Assembly (NCBI GenBank): GCA_029976065.1
Contig: JARKNV010000002.1
Span: 62,001-126,000 of the forward strand
Reading direction: 5' to 3'
DNA from: Selenomonadales bacterium
GTDB taxonomy: Bacteria; Bacillota; Negativicutes; Sporomusales; UBA7701
DNA length: 64,000 nt
The position numbers and the translations under genes were made by a program. The notes beneath the pieces were generated by a model. It searched no databases. It worked only from the letters and a program-made list of their open reading frames with translations, and was not told the origin of the DNA. Positions 25,482-33,519 of this stretch are shown in pieces (the stretch's first letter is position 1; the number at the start of each line of letters is the position of its first letter).

Positions 25482-25832
25482 ATGGGAATACAGATTTTCG
25501 GCACGAAGAAGTGCCAGGATACCCGTAAAACCGAACGATATTTCAAGGAGCGGGGCATACCGTACCAGTTCGTGGACCTGACGGTCCGCGGCCTGAGCAA
25601 GGGAGAGTTCGACAGGGTCAAGGCGGCGGTGGGGCTCGATAACCTGATCGACCACGACGGCAAGGAGTACGCCCGCCGCAATCTCAAATACCTCGTCCAT
25701 GATGTCGAGGAGGTGCTGCTGACCAGCCCGCTGCTTCTGAAGACGCCGGTGGTGAGGGACGGACCCAGGGCGACGGTGGGCTACCGCCCCGAGGTGTGGG
25801 GCGGCTGGCTCGAAAAGGGGGCGGGACGATGA
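25482..25832 (+). CDS. ArsC/Spx family thioredoxin-fold protein
   Basis: 116-residue glutaredoxin-like protein of the ArsC/YffB group. The catalytic cysteine is in GTKKCQDTRKTERYF, fitting C-x2-[ST]-R of arsenate-reductase-like proteins, with the later PVVRDGPRATVGYRPE segment typical of the family. There is no second cysteine to make a Spx-type CxxC switch. No arsenic-resistance genes are near, so the physiological role is open. The ATG is preceded by GGGAGGGCGCG. It overlaps ywbE by four bases. Confidence 0.85.
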   Translation: MGIQIFGTKKCQDTRKTERYFKERGIPYQFVDLTVRGLSKGEFDRVKAAVGLDNLIDHDGKEYARRNLKYLVHDVEEVLLTSPLLLKTPVVRDGPRATVGYRPEVWGGWLEKGAGR

Positions 25833-26026
25833 ACGGCACGGAGCGCAAGAATGTCCGGCCGGGGCTGCGGGTAAGGGTTGTGCAGAAGCAGCATCAGCGC
25901 AGCGGCGAGCTTACCGAGGGAATCGTGAGGGATATTCTGACGAACAGCGCCGTCCATCCGCGCGGCATCAAGGTGCGACTGGAGGGGGGCATCGTCGGCC
26001 GGGTCAAGGAGATCCTGGCCGACTGA
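25829..26026 (+). CDS. ywbE: YwbE family small protein
   Basis: 65-residue basic protein matching the YwbE (DUF2196) family: starts MNGTERKNVRPGLRVRVV, with the conserved GELTEGIVRDILTNSAVHPRGIKVRLEGGIVGRVKEI. The family is widespread and of unknown function; the fold looks like a small beta-barrel, perhaps nucleic-acid binding, but that is a guess. Its ATG overlaps the TGA of the ArsC-like gene, so expression is coupled to it. Confidence 0.88.
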   Translation: MNGTERKNVRPGLRVRVVQKQHQRSGELTEGIVRDILTNSAVHPRGIKVRLEGGIVGRVKEILAD

Positions 26027-26061
26027 GCGATGCGCCAGTATTTTTTAAAGGAGTGATTGTA

Positions 26062-26418
26062 ATGGTTGTCGTCAATCTGCTCGAGGATATGGCGAAAACG
26101 CCCGTCGATCCGGCGGTGGGCATCGCGGTCGTGGCGGGGGTGGCCGAGCCCGGGGTAAGCATCGGCCTGGCGGTTGTGGAAAAAGGCATCCGGCCGCACT
26201 ATCAGAAGGTGAGCGACGAGATTTATTACATCCTGCGCGGGCAGGGCGTCATTACCGTCGACGGCGTGAAGCAGGCGCTGAAGGAGGGGGACGTTGTTTC
26301 CATCCCCAAGGGCCAGGTGCACGGCTTTGAAAATACGGGTTCCGAGCCCTGCCTCGTGCTGTTCGCGAGCGGGCCGAAATTCGAGCCCGACAAGGACCGC
26401 TTTTTCCCGGCGGGCTGA
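26062..26418 (+). CDS. Cupin domain protein
   Basis: 118-residue single cupin. Motif 1 resembles PHYQKVSDEIYYILRGQG (first metal histidine and the glutamate of the motif) and motif 2 is IPKGQVHGFEN, so a metal site is plausible though the usual HxH is reduced. I chose the ATG eight bases after AAAGGAG rather than a GTG nine bases earlier. The function could be an isomerase or a small sensor and cannot be assigned. A second, unrelated cupin is encoded about 4 kb downstream on the other strand. Confidence 0.8.
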   Translation: MVVVNLLEDMAKTPVDPAVGIAVVAGVAEPGVSIGLAVVEKGIRPHYQKVSDEIYYILRGQGVITVDGVKQALKEGDVVSIPKGQVHGFENTGSEPCLVLFASGPKFEPDKDRFFPAG

Positions 26419-26495
26419 CAGGCAAGCGTTACTTTTCCGGCGCGGCGGCGTTTAATATAGCGGCACCGCCATACGATCCGGAAGGGAGACGCAGG

Positions 26496-27419
26496 ATGAC
26501 AAACAATAAGCAGGCTGCGGCCGCGCTGATTATCGGGCTGTTCGCCCTGGCGCTCGCCGGCTGCGGGGCCGCGGCGGGAAAGACGACGCCGCCCGCCGTC
26601 CAGTCCGCGCCGGCGGCGAGCCCCGAGGAGACGGCGACGGTGGCCGCTTTCAACGCCCTGGTGGCCAAGAAGGACGTGCGAGCCGCGGAGCTCCTGGCCG
26701 CGGTGGACGCCGGCATCGGCAAGGTGACGCGCAACGAGGCATCGGCAATGATCGTCGCGGCCGAAGCCGCCCAGAAACGCGATCTCAAGCGGCTGGAGGA
26801 GCTGTTGTCCCGCGACGGGCTGCAGCGGAAAATCGACAACCTGTATCGGGCCGGCCTCGACCCCGACAAGGCCGGCGATACCGGCGACGCCGAACTGCGC
26901 GACGCGCTGCTCGCGGTGCGGGACGGCGGCTACCGGGTGGATACGGCCGAGGGGATGTACTACCCGGTGATCGACTACGGCTGGTACCGCAAATACCGCG
27001 GGGCGGTGACCGACGACCTGGCGGCCTATATCGACCTAATGGCCGTGGAGTCGGACCGGGCGCCCGCCAAGGATGCCGCCCTGGTGATCGGCTGGGACGA
27101 GGTGGTCCGCCGGGCACTCGCCCAGGAAGGATACCTCAAGGCCTACGAGGATTCACCCCGGTCGACCGACGTGAAGCACCTCTATGCCCGCTATCTGGCC
27201 TTTGTTTTCTACGGCGCCAACAACACGCCCCTGTTTTCCTACGACAGCCAGACCATGAACCCCGCGGCCAGAACGGCCTACGCCGAGGCGGCCAAGGGCG
27301 ACAGCCGGCTGGCGTCGAGCCTCCGCGGCTATCTGGATATTTTGGCGAAAAACGGCTACCGCCTTGACGGCGAAGCGGAGGAATACCGCAAGCTGGCGGT
27401 CAGGGACCTGCAGGAGTAA
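26496..27419 (+). CDS. Lipoprotein of unknown function
   Basis: 307 residues with a clear lipoprotein signal: short positive start, hydrophobic core and lipobox LALAGC at about residues 18-23, followed by an Ala/Pro/Ser-rich linker. The body is helical and charged (about residues 45-300), with a tyrosine-rich central block, MYYPVIDYGWYRKYRG. No catalytic motif is recognised. Small-protein and lipase genes follow in the same direction, suggesting a group of envelope or secreted proteins. Anchoring at the outer face of the cytoplasmic membrane, or in the outer membrane, is inferred from the lipobox. Confidence 0.8.
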   Translation: MTNNKQAAAALIIGLFALALAGCGAAAGKTTPPAVQSAPAASPEETATVAAFNALVAKKDVRAAELLAAVDAGIGKVTRNEASAMIVAAEAAQKRDLKRLEELLSRDGLQRKIDNLYRAGLDPDKAGDTGDAELRDALLAVRDGGYRVDTAEGMYYPVIDYGWYRKYRGAVTDDLAAYIDLMAVESDRAPAKDAALVIGWDEVVRRALAQEGYLKAYEDSPRSTDVKHLYARYLAFVFYGANNTPLFSYDSQTMNPAARTAYAEAAKGDSRLASSLRGYLDILAKNGYRLDGEAEEYRKLAVRDLQE

Positions 27420-27457
27420 GGCGCCGCCAATCCGGCCACACTACTGCCGGGGGTGAT

Positions 27458-27649
27458 ATGGTGAAAGACAATTACGGCAAACCGGTCCATGAGATTTGCG
27501 TCGATAAAACCAGCTGCCGGCACGAGACGACCCTCGATAAGGCAGGCAAGGAGCCGCCGGCCAACTTCGAGCCCACCGGCCACCTGACAAAGGATGCTGT
27601 CCGCAAGACCTACGAAGAGAAGCAGAAGAATCCCGAGAACAAAACGTGA
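27458..27649 (+). CDS. Small hypothetical protein with two cysteines
   Basis: 63-residue, hydrophilic, strongly charged protein with no signal or membrane segment. It has C14 and C20 (EICVDKTSCRHE), possibly a metal or disulfide pair, and a basic/acidic C-terminus. GGGGGTGAT precedes the start. Not recognised. It sits between the lipoprotein and lipase genes on the same strand, and codon use is like the neighbours, so I regard it as a real gene of unknown role. Confidence 0.6.
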   Translation: MVKDNYGKPVHEICVDKTSCRHETTLDKAGKEPPANFEPTGHLTKDAVRKTYEEKQKNPENKT

Positions 27650-27804
27650 TCCGCATCGGCCGCCGCTCCCCTTGTGAGCAGGCGGCTTTTCCGTCGTTGG
27701 CCCGGCAGATAATGTCAGGGGCCAATTTTGCGGGTGGGAAAGGGAGCGCCGCGTTTTCGGCGAATTTACGAATAGAGCTATCTTTCCGACAGGGGGACCG
27801 AAGG

Positions 27805-29124
27805 ATGAAGAAACTGAGCATATTGCTTGTGATCGCGCTCATGGCTGCCTGGCTCACCCCGGCGGCTTTGGCCGGCCCTGCCGAAGATTTCGAGGACGCT
27901 TATCAGCTTCGCCTGGCCGCGGCGGCCTGCCTGGCGGCGTACAGCGACCGGCGAGGGATGCTGGCGCGCGAATATCTGCGCCAGGACGGCTGGGAAATCG
28001 TACCTTTCCTGCGGAGCAGCCAGGAGGCCGACGCCAGGTTCCTGCTGGCGCGGGATCTCACGGCGACGGGGAAGAGCCGCTACGTGCTGGCGGCGGTCGG
28101 CACGGAGACTTTCAAGGATGTCAAGGTTGACCTGCGGACAGATAAGGTATACTTCGCCGGCCGCACTCCGGAGGAGTTTGCGGCCAACGCGAAGCTCGAG
28201 GATGTTCCCGACACGAAGCCGAAGGTGCACCGCGGCTTCCACGAGTACGTGCAGACCGCCTTCACGGCGAGAACCTCCGGCGAAGTCCAGGACGGCGACC
28301 GGCTGTTGAGCGAGATTATGGCCGATCCGGCGGCCGAGATGCTGCTCGTCGGTCACAGCCTGGGCGGCGCGGCCGCCACGGTGGGCGGGGCGCGCCTGCT
28401 GGCGATGGGGGTTAAGCCCGACAAGGTGACGGTAATCACGTTCGGCGCTCCGGCCGTGGGCAACGTGGCTTTCGTGGACGAATTTTCGCCGCGGCTCGAT
28501 CTTACGCGGGTGGTGATCTCCGGCGACCCGGTCACCGGCGTGCTGCAGAAGCTGGTAGGCGGCTACCGCCAGTTCGGGCGTGAACTGGTCTGGCGGCAGT
28601 CGGCGCTATACGAAAAGGGACCCCACGACATGGCGGAGTATCTCGATTTGACGATGAAGAATTATTACGACAAACGCGCCGCCGCCGTCAAGGCCGGGGC
28701 CTTCGCGTTGCCGGCGGCAAGTCCGCAGCAGGCGGGGCCGCGGGTATACATCGTTCCTCCGACCGATTCCCTGCCGGACGACCTGCGAATCGAATACCGC
28801 TACATGGAACAGGCGCTTGCCGACCAGTACCGTCGCCTGCTGCCGGGATATGTATTTGGCGGCGGCGGAGCGGAGCCCGGTAAGCAGGCGGCGGCGGCCG
28901 GCAGCAAATGGTATGTCGTCGCCGAATTGGGCGGCATGAAGATGAAAAACGAACGGAACCAGTTCTTCGTGACCCTGCAGCAAACGGTGTACGATCAGGA
29001 AGGAAAAGCGGTCTACATGAACTCCTATTCGTCGGTCACCGCCAATATGACGCCGCTGGAGGCCCTTGCCCACGATGCTGCCGGCGCAGTGGCCGATCTG
29101 GCGAACTGGTTGTCCAAACGCTAA
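27805..29124 (+). CDS. Secreted class 3 lipase family protein
   Basis: 439 residues with a cleavable signal peptide (MKKLSILLVIALMAAW... ending at ALAG, about residue 24). The lipase class 3 domain has the nucleophile elbow LLVGHSLGGAAATVGG at about residues 175-190, FGAPAVGN with the conserved glycine-alanine-proline, and a downstream VVISGDPVTG that would hold the catalytic aspartate. The C-terminal ~150 residues are a separate, unrecognised domain. I chose the ATG after CGAAGG; longer in-frame reading has no signal sequence. Substrate (lipid or polymer ester) unknown. Confidence 0.85.
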   Translation: MKKLSILLVIALMAAWLTPAALAGPAEDFEDAYQLRLAAAACLAAYSDRRGMLAREYLRQDGWEIVPFLRSSQEADARFLLARDLTATGKSRYVLAAVGTETFKDVKVDLRTDKVYFAGRTPEEFAANAKLEDVPDTKPKVHRGFHEYVQTAFTARTSGEVQDGDRLLSEIMADPAAEMLLVGHSLGGAAATVGGARLLAMGVKPDKVTVITFGAPAVGNVAFVDEFSPRLDLTRVVISGDPVTGVLQKLVGGYRQFGRELVWRQSALYEKGPHDMAEYLDLTMKNYYDKRAAAVKAGAFALPAASPQQAGPRVYIVPPTDSLPDDLRIEYRYMEQALADQYRRLLPGYVFGGGGAEPGKQAAAAGSKWYVVAELGGMKMKNERNQFFVTLQQTVYDQEGKAVYMNSYSSVTANMTPLEALAHDAAGAVADLANWLSKR

Positions 29125-29189
29125 GCGGAAAAAACTTTCCTAAGCTTCGCCGCCGCCTCATATACATTAGCAGGCGGGGGTGAGCGGGG

Positions 29190-29783
29190 TTGAGTGTGTT
29201 CGAATTGTTCGTGCTCAGCACAGCGCTGGGCACGGATTTGTTTTCGGTGGCGATTCCCATCGGCATGAACAGGGTGCGGCTGAGGGTCATTTTCCGGTCG
29301 GCGGCGGTGTTCGCTCTTTTCCATATCGGCATGATTCTCGCCGGCTACTATTTCGGGCACTGGCTCGGCGCGGTGGTGGAACACGTGGGCACGTACCACA
29401 TCGACTGGCCGGCGGCAGCCGTACAGGACTGGGCCAGCGCCATCGGCGCGCTGGTGCTGGCCGCCCTGGGCGTGCACATGGTCCGCGAGAATGCAGCCCC
29501 GGGAAGGGCGGCGGGGCACCCCCTTCAGGGGATGGCGCTGGTCGGGCTGGCGGTGAGCGTCAGCCTGGACGCACTGGCCGCCGGATTCAGTCTGGGAATG
29601 ATGGATGTCGACCTTGTGAAGCTGAGCGCCATTCTGGGAACGGTAATCTTCTGCGTAGGCTTGATCGGCCTCGGACTGGGGAGGCGACTGGGGCACCTGA
29701 TCGGCAGGCGGGCCGAGCTGATCGGCGGCCTTGTGCTGGTGGCGCTGGGGGCCCATGTTTTCTGGACGGCGGTCGTGAACTAA
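29190..29783 (+). CDS. MntP/YtaF-like manganese efflux family membrane protein
   Basis: 197 residues with about six membrane helices in two similar halves. The conserved aspartates appear in STALGTDLFSVAIPIGMNR (first half) and AVSVSLDALAAGFSLGMMD (second half), as in MntP (DUF204). The closest match may instead be the sporulation relative YtaF, which shares the fold. The start is a TTG after GGGGTGAGCGGGG; a GTG two codons later is possible. A good terminator follows. No manganese riboswitch was seen before it. Confidence 0.8.
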   Translation: MSVFELFVLSTALGTDLFSVAIPIGMNRVRLRVIFRSAAVFALFHIGMILAGYYFGHWLGAVVEHVGTYHIDWPAAAVQDWASAIGALVLAALGVHMVRENAAPGRAAGHPLQGMALVGLAVSVSLDALAAGFSLGMMDVDLVKLSAILGTVIFCVGLIGLGLGRRLGHLIGRRAELIGGLVLVALGAHVFWTAVVN

Positions 29784-29810
29784 AAAAGACCCGCATAGCG
29801 GGCCTTTTTT
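29782..29810 (+). terminator. Intrinsic terminator after the MntP-like gene
   Basis: A-run, then GACCCGC with loop ATA and GCGGGCC, then six T. One mismatch in the stem. It begins within the stop codon region of the pump gene. Confidence 0.8.
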
Positions 29811-29835
29811 ATGCTGCGTTGCCGAACTGCCGGGA

Positions 29836-29982
29836 TCATTTCCGGGTGACGGCGGGTTGCCGGCCGGGCAATTTTTCCTGCTCGTTTTCCCGGCGGGCAG
29901 GCGAAACGTCTTGGGCTCCGCGCCCTTCTTTGGCTTTGGCGCGCTGACGGCTCATAAACTGGTCGAACGTCCTGCCACCCAT
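29836..29982 (-). CDS. 48-residue basic hypothetical protein
   Basis: Short gene found by reading the minus strand: ATG, 48 codons, TGA, with GAGGTGAT six bases before the start. The product begins MGGRTFDQFMSRQRAKAK and is hydrophilic and strongly charged (many R, K, E, Q), with no cysteine or membrane segment. Family not recognised. The ideal ribosome-binding site, coding-like third-base GC bias and position between two terminator/repeat features support it. It may be a spore or nucleic-acid-associated small protein, but that is only a guess from its charge. Confidence 0.55.
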   Translation of the reverse strand: MGGRTFDQFMSRQRAKAKEGRGAQDVSPARRENEQEKLPGRQPAVTRK

Positions 29983-30043
29983 AGTATCACCTCACATCAT
30001 GCTCATTGCGGCGCCGCGAGGAAACCAAGGGCACTAGGCGCTT

Positions 30044-30132
30044 GCCGTACCGCATCGCGTACGGCGGCGAATTTATTGTCTGTAAAAGCCGCGGCGGCGA
30101 TACCTTGCAGATTAATCCAGAAACGGCCTTGA
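30044..30132. repeat. Candidate degenerate intergenic repeat
   Basis: GCCGTAC / GTACGGC form a perfect seven-base stem around an eight-base loop (30044-30065), followed by GC-rich repeated GGCGGC words. The 11-base word AACGGCCTTGA at its end also closes the palindromic repeat downstream of rpmE, in the same orientation. The stretch from 29983 to 30142 holds no convincing gene. Shared words are few, so kinship of the two elements is tentative. Confidence 0.3.
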
Positions 30133-30142
30133 TGCGCGCCGG

Positions 30143-30460
30143 TTACTTTAGGCGACCGTGAACAGCCAGCCAGATGCAGGGCGGCTCGGTGGAGGTGAAC
30201 GCGACGCGGTGCCGTTCGCGGGCCGCCAGGAAAAGGTGGTCGCCCGCGCCGAGGGTGATTCGCCGGCCGTCGGCGAAAAGAATTTCTGCCCGGCCCTGCA
30301 GGAGGACCGCCCATTCGTCCCGGTCTTGGTCGTACCAGAAGCCGGGCGGTGAGGCCTGGCCGTTGGAGATTATCCGCTCGATGAGAATATCGCCGTTGTC
30401 GAGAAGCGGTTCAAGCAGCTCGCCGGCTGGCAGGGGGTGGGGGATACGGAATATGTTCAT
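30143..30460 (-). CDS. Cupin domain protein
   Basis: 105-residue cupin. It starts MNIFRIPHPLPAGELLEPLL and carries WYDQDRDEWAVLLQGRAEILF (motif 1, with D/E where histidines often are) and GDHLFLAARERHRVAFTS (motif 2 with the histidine). Close relatives are often annotated as cupin or phosphoribosylaminoimidazole-carboxylase-like proteins without proof. GGGAGGTTGCC precedes the ATG. It stands alone on the minus strand, divergent from ywlE. Function unknown. Confidence 0.85.
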   Translation of the reverse strand: MNIFRIPHPLPAGELLEPLLDNGDILIERIISNGQASPPGFWYDQDRDEWAVLLQGRAEILFADGRRITLGAGDHLFLAARERHRVAFTSTEPPCIWLAVHGRLK

Positions 30461-30571
30461 GGCAACCTCCCGGAGAGTTGTTTCTGTTAGTATTTGCCTC
30501 CAGGCAGCGGTTTCCTGCCGGCGAAAAGCAGGCTAAGATAGTATATCAGGGCCGTATTCTTCCCCGGCGAT

Positions 30572-30600
30572 TTCACCATCGGCCCCATCTATGGTAAAAT
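30572..30600 (+). promoter_or_regulatory. Candidate promoter of the ywlE-upp gene group
   Basis: TTCACC, 17 bases, TAAAAT, with TGG directly before the -10. It lies 43 bases before the ywlE start. Four of six and five of six consensus bases. Confidence 0.45.
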
Positions 30601-30642
30601 AGTGCCATACACGGACATACTATGGGGAGGTTGGATTTGTTC

Positions 30643-31119
30643 ATGGTACGGGTTCTGCTCGTATGCACAGGCAATACTTGCCGCAGCCCGATGGCCGAGG
30701 CGATGCTCAAGGCCAGGGTCCGGGCCGGCGGCCTCGAAGATAAGGTTTTGGTGCTGTCGGCGGGGTTGGCGGCGTATGGCGAGTATCCCGCCTCAGCTCA
30801 CGCGCGGACGGCGATGGAAAAGCGCGGCCTCGATCTGTCCGCCCACCGCTCCCGCCAGCTTTTGCCCGAACTGGTGAAGGCGGCCGATGTCATCCTGACG
30901 ATGACGGCGGCTCATAAACGTGCGGTTGCCGGCGGCGCGCCCGAGGCGGCCGGCAAGATACACACCTTGGCCGAGTACGCCGGGGAAGAAGGGGATGTGG
31001 CCGATCCCTTCGGCGGCGACGGCGAACGATACGAGGCGTGCGCCGCCGAGATGGAACGGCTTATAGATAAAATATGGCAAAAGCTCGCGCAATTAGCAGG
31101 AAAAAGCGATTATATGTAG
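30643..31119 (+). CDS. ywlE: Low-molecular-weight protein arginine phosphatase
   Basis: 158 residues. The phosphatase loop CTGNTCRSPMAEA gives C-x5-R-S; threonine in the fifth position (NTCR) is the feature that in YwlE favours phosphoarginine over phosphotyrosine. The general acid aspartate is in VADPFGGDG. It would reverse McsB arginine phosphorylation, although no mcsB is in the window. The start is uncertain: a TTG six bases earlier has better spacing from GGGGAGG. It heads the conserved ywlE-rpiB-ywlG-glyA-upp run. Confidence 0.92.
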   Translation: MVRVLLVCTGNTCRSPMAEAMLKARVRAGGLEDKVLVLSAGLAAYGEYPASAHARTAMEKRGLDLSAHRSRQLLPELVKAADVILTMTAAHKRAVAGGAPEAAGKIHTLAEYAGEEGDVADPFGGDGERYEACAAEMERLIDKIWQKLAQLAGKSDYM

Positions 31120-31150
31120 AAAACTTCCCGAAATGCGAGGAGGGGATAAG

Positions 31151-31588
31151 GTGCTTATTGGTATCGGCAGCGATCACGGCGGTTTCCGTTTGAAGGAAGA
31201 TATCAAGCAGTATCTGACGGAGAAGGGGATCGAGTACCGTGATTTCGGCACCCATTCCACCGATTCCGTCGATTACCCCGACATTTCCCGCGCGGTGGCC
31301 GAAGCGGTGGCCGGCGCGAAGTGTGACCGGGGCATTATTATATGTGGGACAGGCATAGGGGTTTGCATCGCCGCGAACAAGGTGAAGGGCATCAGGGCGG
31401 CGCTGTGCCACGACCCGTACTCGGCCCAGATGTCGCGCGAGCATAACAACGCCAACATCCTGACGATGGGCGAACGGGTTATCGGCTGCGGCCTGGCCCG
31501 GGCGATTGTCGAGAAGTGGCTGGCAACCGAGTTTGCCGGCGGTCGTCATGCCAAGCGGGTATGCAAGATCGCCGACCTTGAGGTTTAG
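31151..31588 (+). CDS. rpiB: Ribose-5-phosphate isomerase B
   Basis: 145-residue RpiB interconverting ribose-5-phosphate and ribulose-5-phosphate. Landmarks: IGSDHGGFRLKEDIK at the N-terminus (conserved D and H), the catalytic cysteine in IIICGTGIGVCIAANK, and REHNNANILTMGERV. The GTG start follows GAGGAGGGGATAAG; the in-frame ATG 18 bases earlier overlaps that site. Neighbours match Bacillus ywlF. An allose-6-phosphate isomerase activity is possible but there is no allose operon here. Confidence 0.95.
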   Translation: MLIGIGSDHGGFRLKEDIKQYLTEKGIEYRDFGTHSTDSVDYPDISRAVAEAVAGAKCDRGIIICGTGIGVCIAANKVKGIRAALCHDPYSAQMSREHNNANILTMGERVIGCGLARAIVEKWLATEFAGGRHAKRVCKIADLEV

Positions 31589-31606
31589 AGGCGGAGGGGT
31601 TACCAT

Positions 31607-32170
31607 ATGTTTTGCGATAATGCCGAAATCAAGCGCCAGGCGGCGGCCGCGGCCGACGAACTGCTGGCTGCCGCCGGCCTCAGGCCGGGGCAGATACTGG
31701 TGGTCGGCTGCAGCACAAGCGAGGTGCGGGGCGCGAAGATCGGCTCGTCCGGCTCGGACGAAGTGGCGGAAGCCATTCTCGCCGCCCTCAGGGGGAGCTG
31801 CCGGGCCAAGGACGTGTATCTTGCCGTCCAGTGCTGCGAGCACCTGAACCGGGCGCTGGTCGTCGAGCGGCCGGTGGCCGAGCGCTATGGCCTCGAGGAG
31901 GTCAGCGTCGTGCCTGTGCCCAAGGCGGGCGGGGCGCTGGCGGCCCGGGCGATGCGCGAATTCGCCGCCCCGGTGGTGGTGGAAACGATCGAAGCCCACG
32001 CCGGGCTCGATATCGGCGCGACGCTTATCGGCATGCATATAAAAAGAGTGGCGGTCCCGGTCCGCCTGGAGCAGAAATGTGTCGGCCAGGCGGCGGTTAC
32101 CGCGGCCCGTCACCGCCCCAAGCTGATCGGCGGCGCGCGGGCGGTTTACGAATTGCCGCCCTGTTACTGA
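31607..32170 (+). CDS. ywlG: TIGR01440/DUF436 family protein (YwlG)
   Basis: 187-residue cytoplasmic protein of the YwlG family, of unknown function. It has conserved cysteines in VVGCSTSEVRG and VQCCEHLNRALV and in EQKCVGQAAV. The alternating strands and helices suggest an alpha/beta fold. GGAGGGGTTACCAT precedes the ATG. Its position between rpiB and glyA is conserved in Firmicutes, which supports a role near pentose or one-carbon metabolism but does not prove it. Confidence 0.93.
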   Translation: MFCDNAEIKRQAAAAADELLAAAGLRPGQILVVGCSTSEVRGAKIGSSGSDEVAEAILAALRGSCRAKDVYLAVQCCEHLNRALVVERPVAERYGLEEVSVVPVPKAGGALAARAMREFAAPVVVETIEAHAGLDIGATLIGMHIKRVAVPVRLEQKCVGQAAVTAARHRPKLIGGARAVYELPPCY

Positions 32171-32228
32171 GGATGGCTTGCATCAGCAGCATTTATTATA
32201 AGTATTTAAGTATTTTAGGAGGTAACGA

Positions 32229-33473
32229 ATGAACATCCTTGCCAGAATTGACCCGGAGGTGGCGCGGGCCATCGATCTGGAGCGCAAGCGCCAGCAAAGC
32301 AAAATCGAGCTGATCGCCTCGGAGAATTTTGTTTCCAAGGCGGTGCTCCAAGCCCAGGGTTCGGTGTTGACGAACAAATACGCCGAAGGTTATCCCGGAC
32401 ACCGCTATTACGGCGGGTGCGAGTTCGTGGATATCGCCGAAAATCTCGCCATCGAGCGGGCCAAGACGCTGTTCGGGGCGGAACATGCCAATGTCCAGCC
32501 CCATTCCGGAGCCCAGGCCAACACGGCGGTCTATTTCGCCTTTTTGCAGCCCGGCGATACCATCCTGGGGATGAACCTGGCTCATGGCGGGCACCTGACC
32601 CACGGCAGCCCGGTCAATATTTCCGGCAAGTATTTCAAAATCGTTCCCTACGGGGTTGACGCCGTTACTCATCGCATCAATTACGACGAAGTGCGGCGCC
32701 TGGCGATGGAGCACCGCCCGAAGATGATGGTGGCCGGCGCCAGCGCCTATTCGCGGATCATCGACTTTGAGCGCATGGGCGCCATCGCCCGCGAGTGCGG
32801 GGCAATTTTCATGGTGGATATGGCCCATATCGCCGGCCTGGTCGCCGCGGGACTGCATCCTACCCCCGTCCCGCACGCCGATATCGTCACGACGACCACC
32901 CACAAGACGCTGCGCGGTCCGCGGGGCGGCCTGATCCTCTGCAAGGCCGAGCACGCCAAGGCGATTGACAAGGCCATTTTCCCCGGCATCCAGGGCGGAC
33001 CGCTGATGCATGTCGTCGCCGCGAAGGCGGTGGCGCTGAGGGAAGCGATGGGCGAGGAATTCCAGGCCTATCAGGCCCAGATTGTCAAGAACGCCAAGGT
33101 TCTCGCCGACAAGCTGATGGCCGAAGGCTTCAGCCTGGTATCGGGAGGGACGGATAATCACCTGATGCTCGTCGACCTCCGGAATCAGCGCCTGACCGGC
33201 AAAGTGGCCGAGAAACTGCTCGACGAAGTCGGGGTGACGGTGAACAAAAACGCCATCCCCTTCGATCCCGAGAGTCCCTTCGTCACGAGCGGCATCCGCA
33301 TCGGCACGCCGGCGGTGACGTCGCGCGGCATGCAGGAGGACGCCATGCTCGTTATCGGCGAGATCATCGCCATGGTGCTGAACAGTCCCGATGACACGAT
33401 GGTGAAGACCAAAGCTGCCGGCTTGGTCGCCAGGCTGACCAAGAAGTATCCCCTGTACGCCGACCTGGGCTAG
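32229..33473 (+). CDS. glyA: Serine hydroxymethyltransferase
   Basis: PLP enzyme converting serine and tetrahydrofolate to glycine and methylene-tetrahydrofolate. 414 residues. Landmarks: [29 protein letters not shown], the substrate-binding [12 protein letters not shown] and the PLP lysine in [14 protein letters not shown] (about residue 227). TTTTAGGAGGTAACGA is a near-perfect ribosome-binding site. The 58 bases before it are AT-rich but show no well-spaced promoter. It is followed by upp, as in Bacillus. Confidence 0.98.
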   Translation: MNILARIDPEVARAIDLERKRQQSKIELIASENFVSKAVLQAQGSVLTNKYAEGYPGHRYYGGCEFVDIAENLAIERAKTLFGAEHANVQPHSGAQANTAVYFAFLQPGDTILGMNLAHGGHLTHGSPVNISGKYFKIVPYGVDAVTHRINYDEVRRLAMEHRPKMMVAGASAYSRIIDFERMGAIARECGAIFMVDMAHIAGLVAAGLHPTPVPHADIVTTTTHKTLRGPRGGLILCKAEHAKAIDKAIFPGIQGGPLMHVVAAKAVALREAMGEEFQAYQAQIVKNAKVLADKLMAEGFSLVSGGTDNHLMLVDLRNQRLTGKVAEKLLDEVGVTVNKNAIPFDPESPFVTSGIRIGTPAVTSRGMQEDAMLVIGEIIAMVLNSPDDTMVKTKAAGLVARLTKKYPLYADLG

Positions 33474-33519
33474 TAGCTAAAGCGCCCGGGAGGAAATACA
33501 TTGACGGGAGAGTGTGGAC

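Noticed and set aside
25458-25482. Earlier ATG of the ArsC-like protein
   Set aside because: The first eight residues have no counterpart in the family and the later ATG has GGGAGGGCGCG before it.
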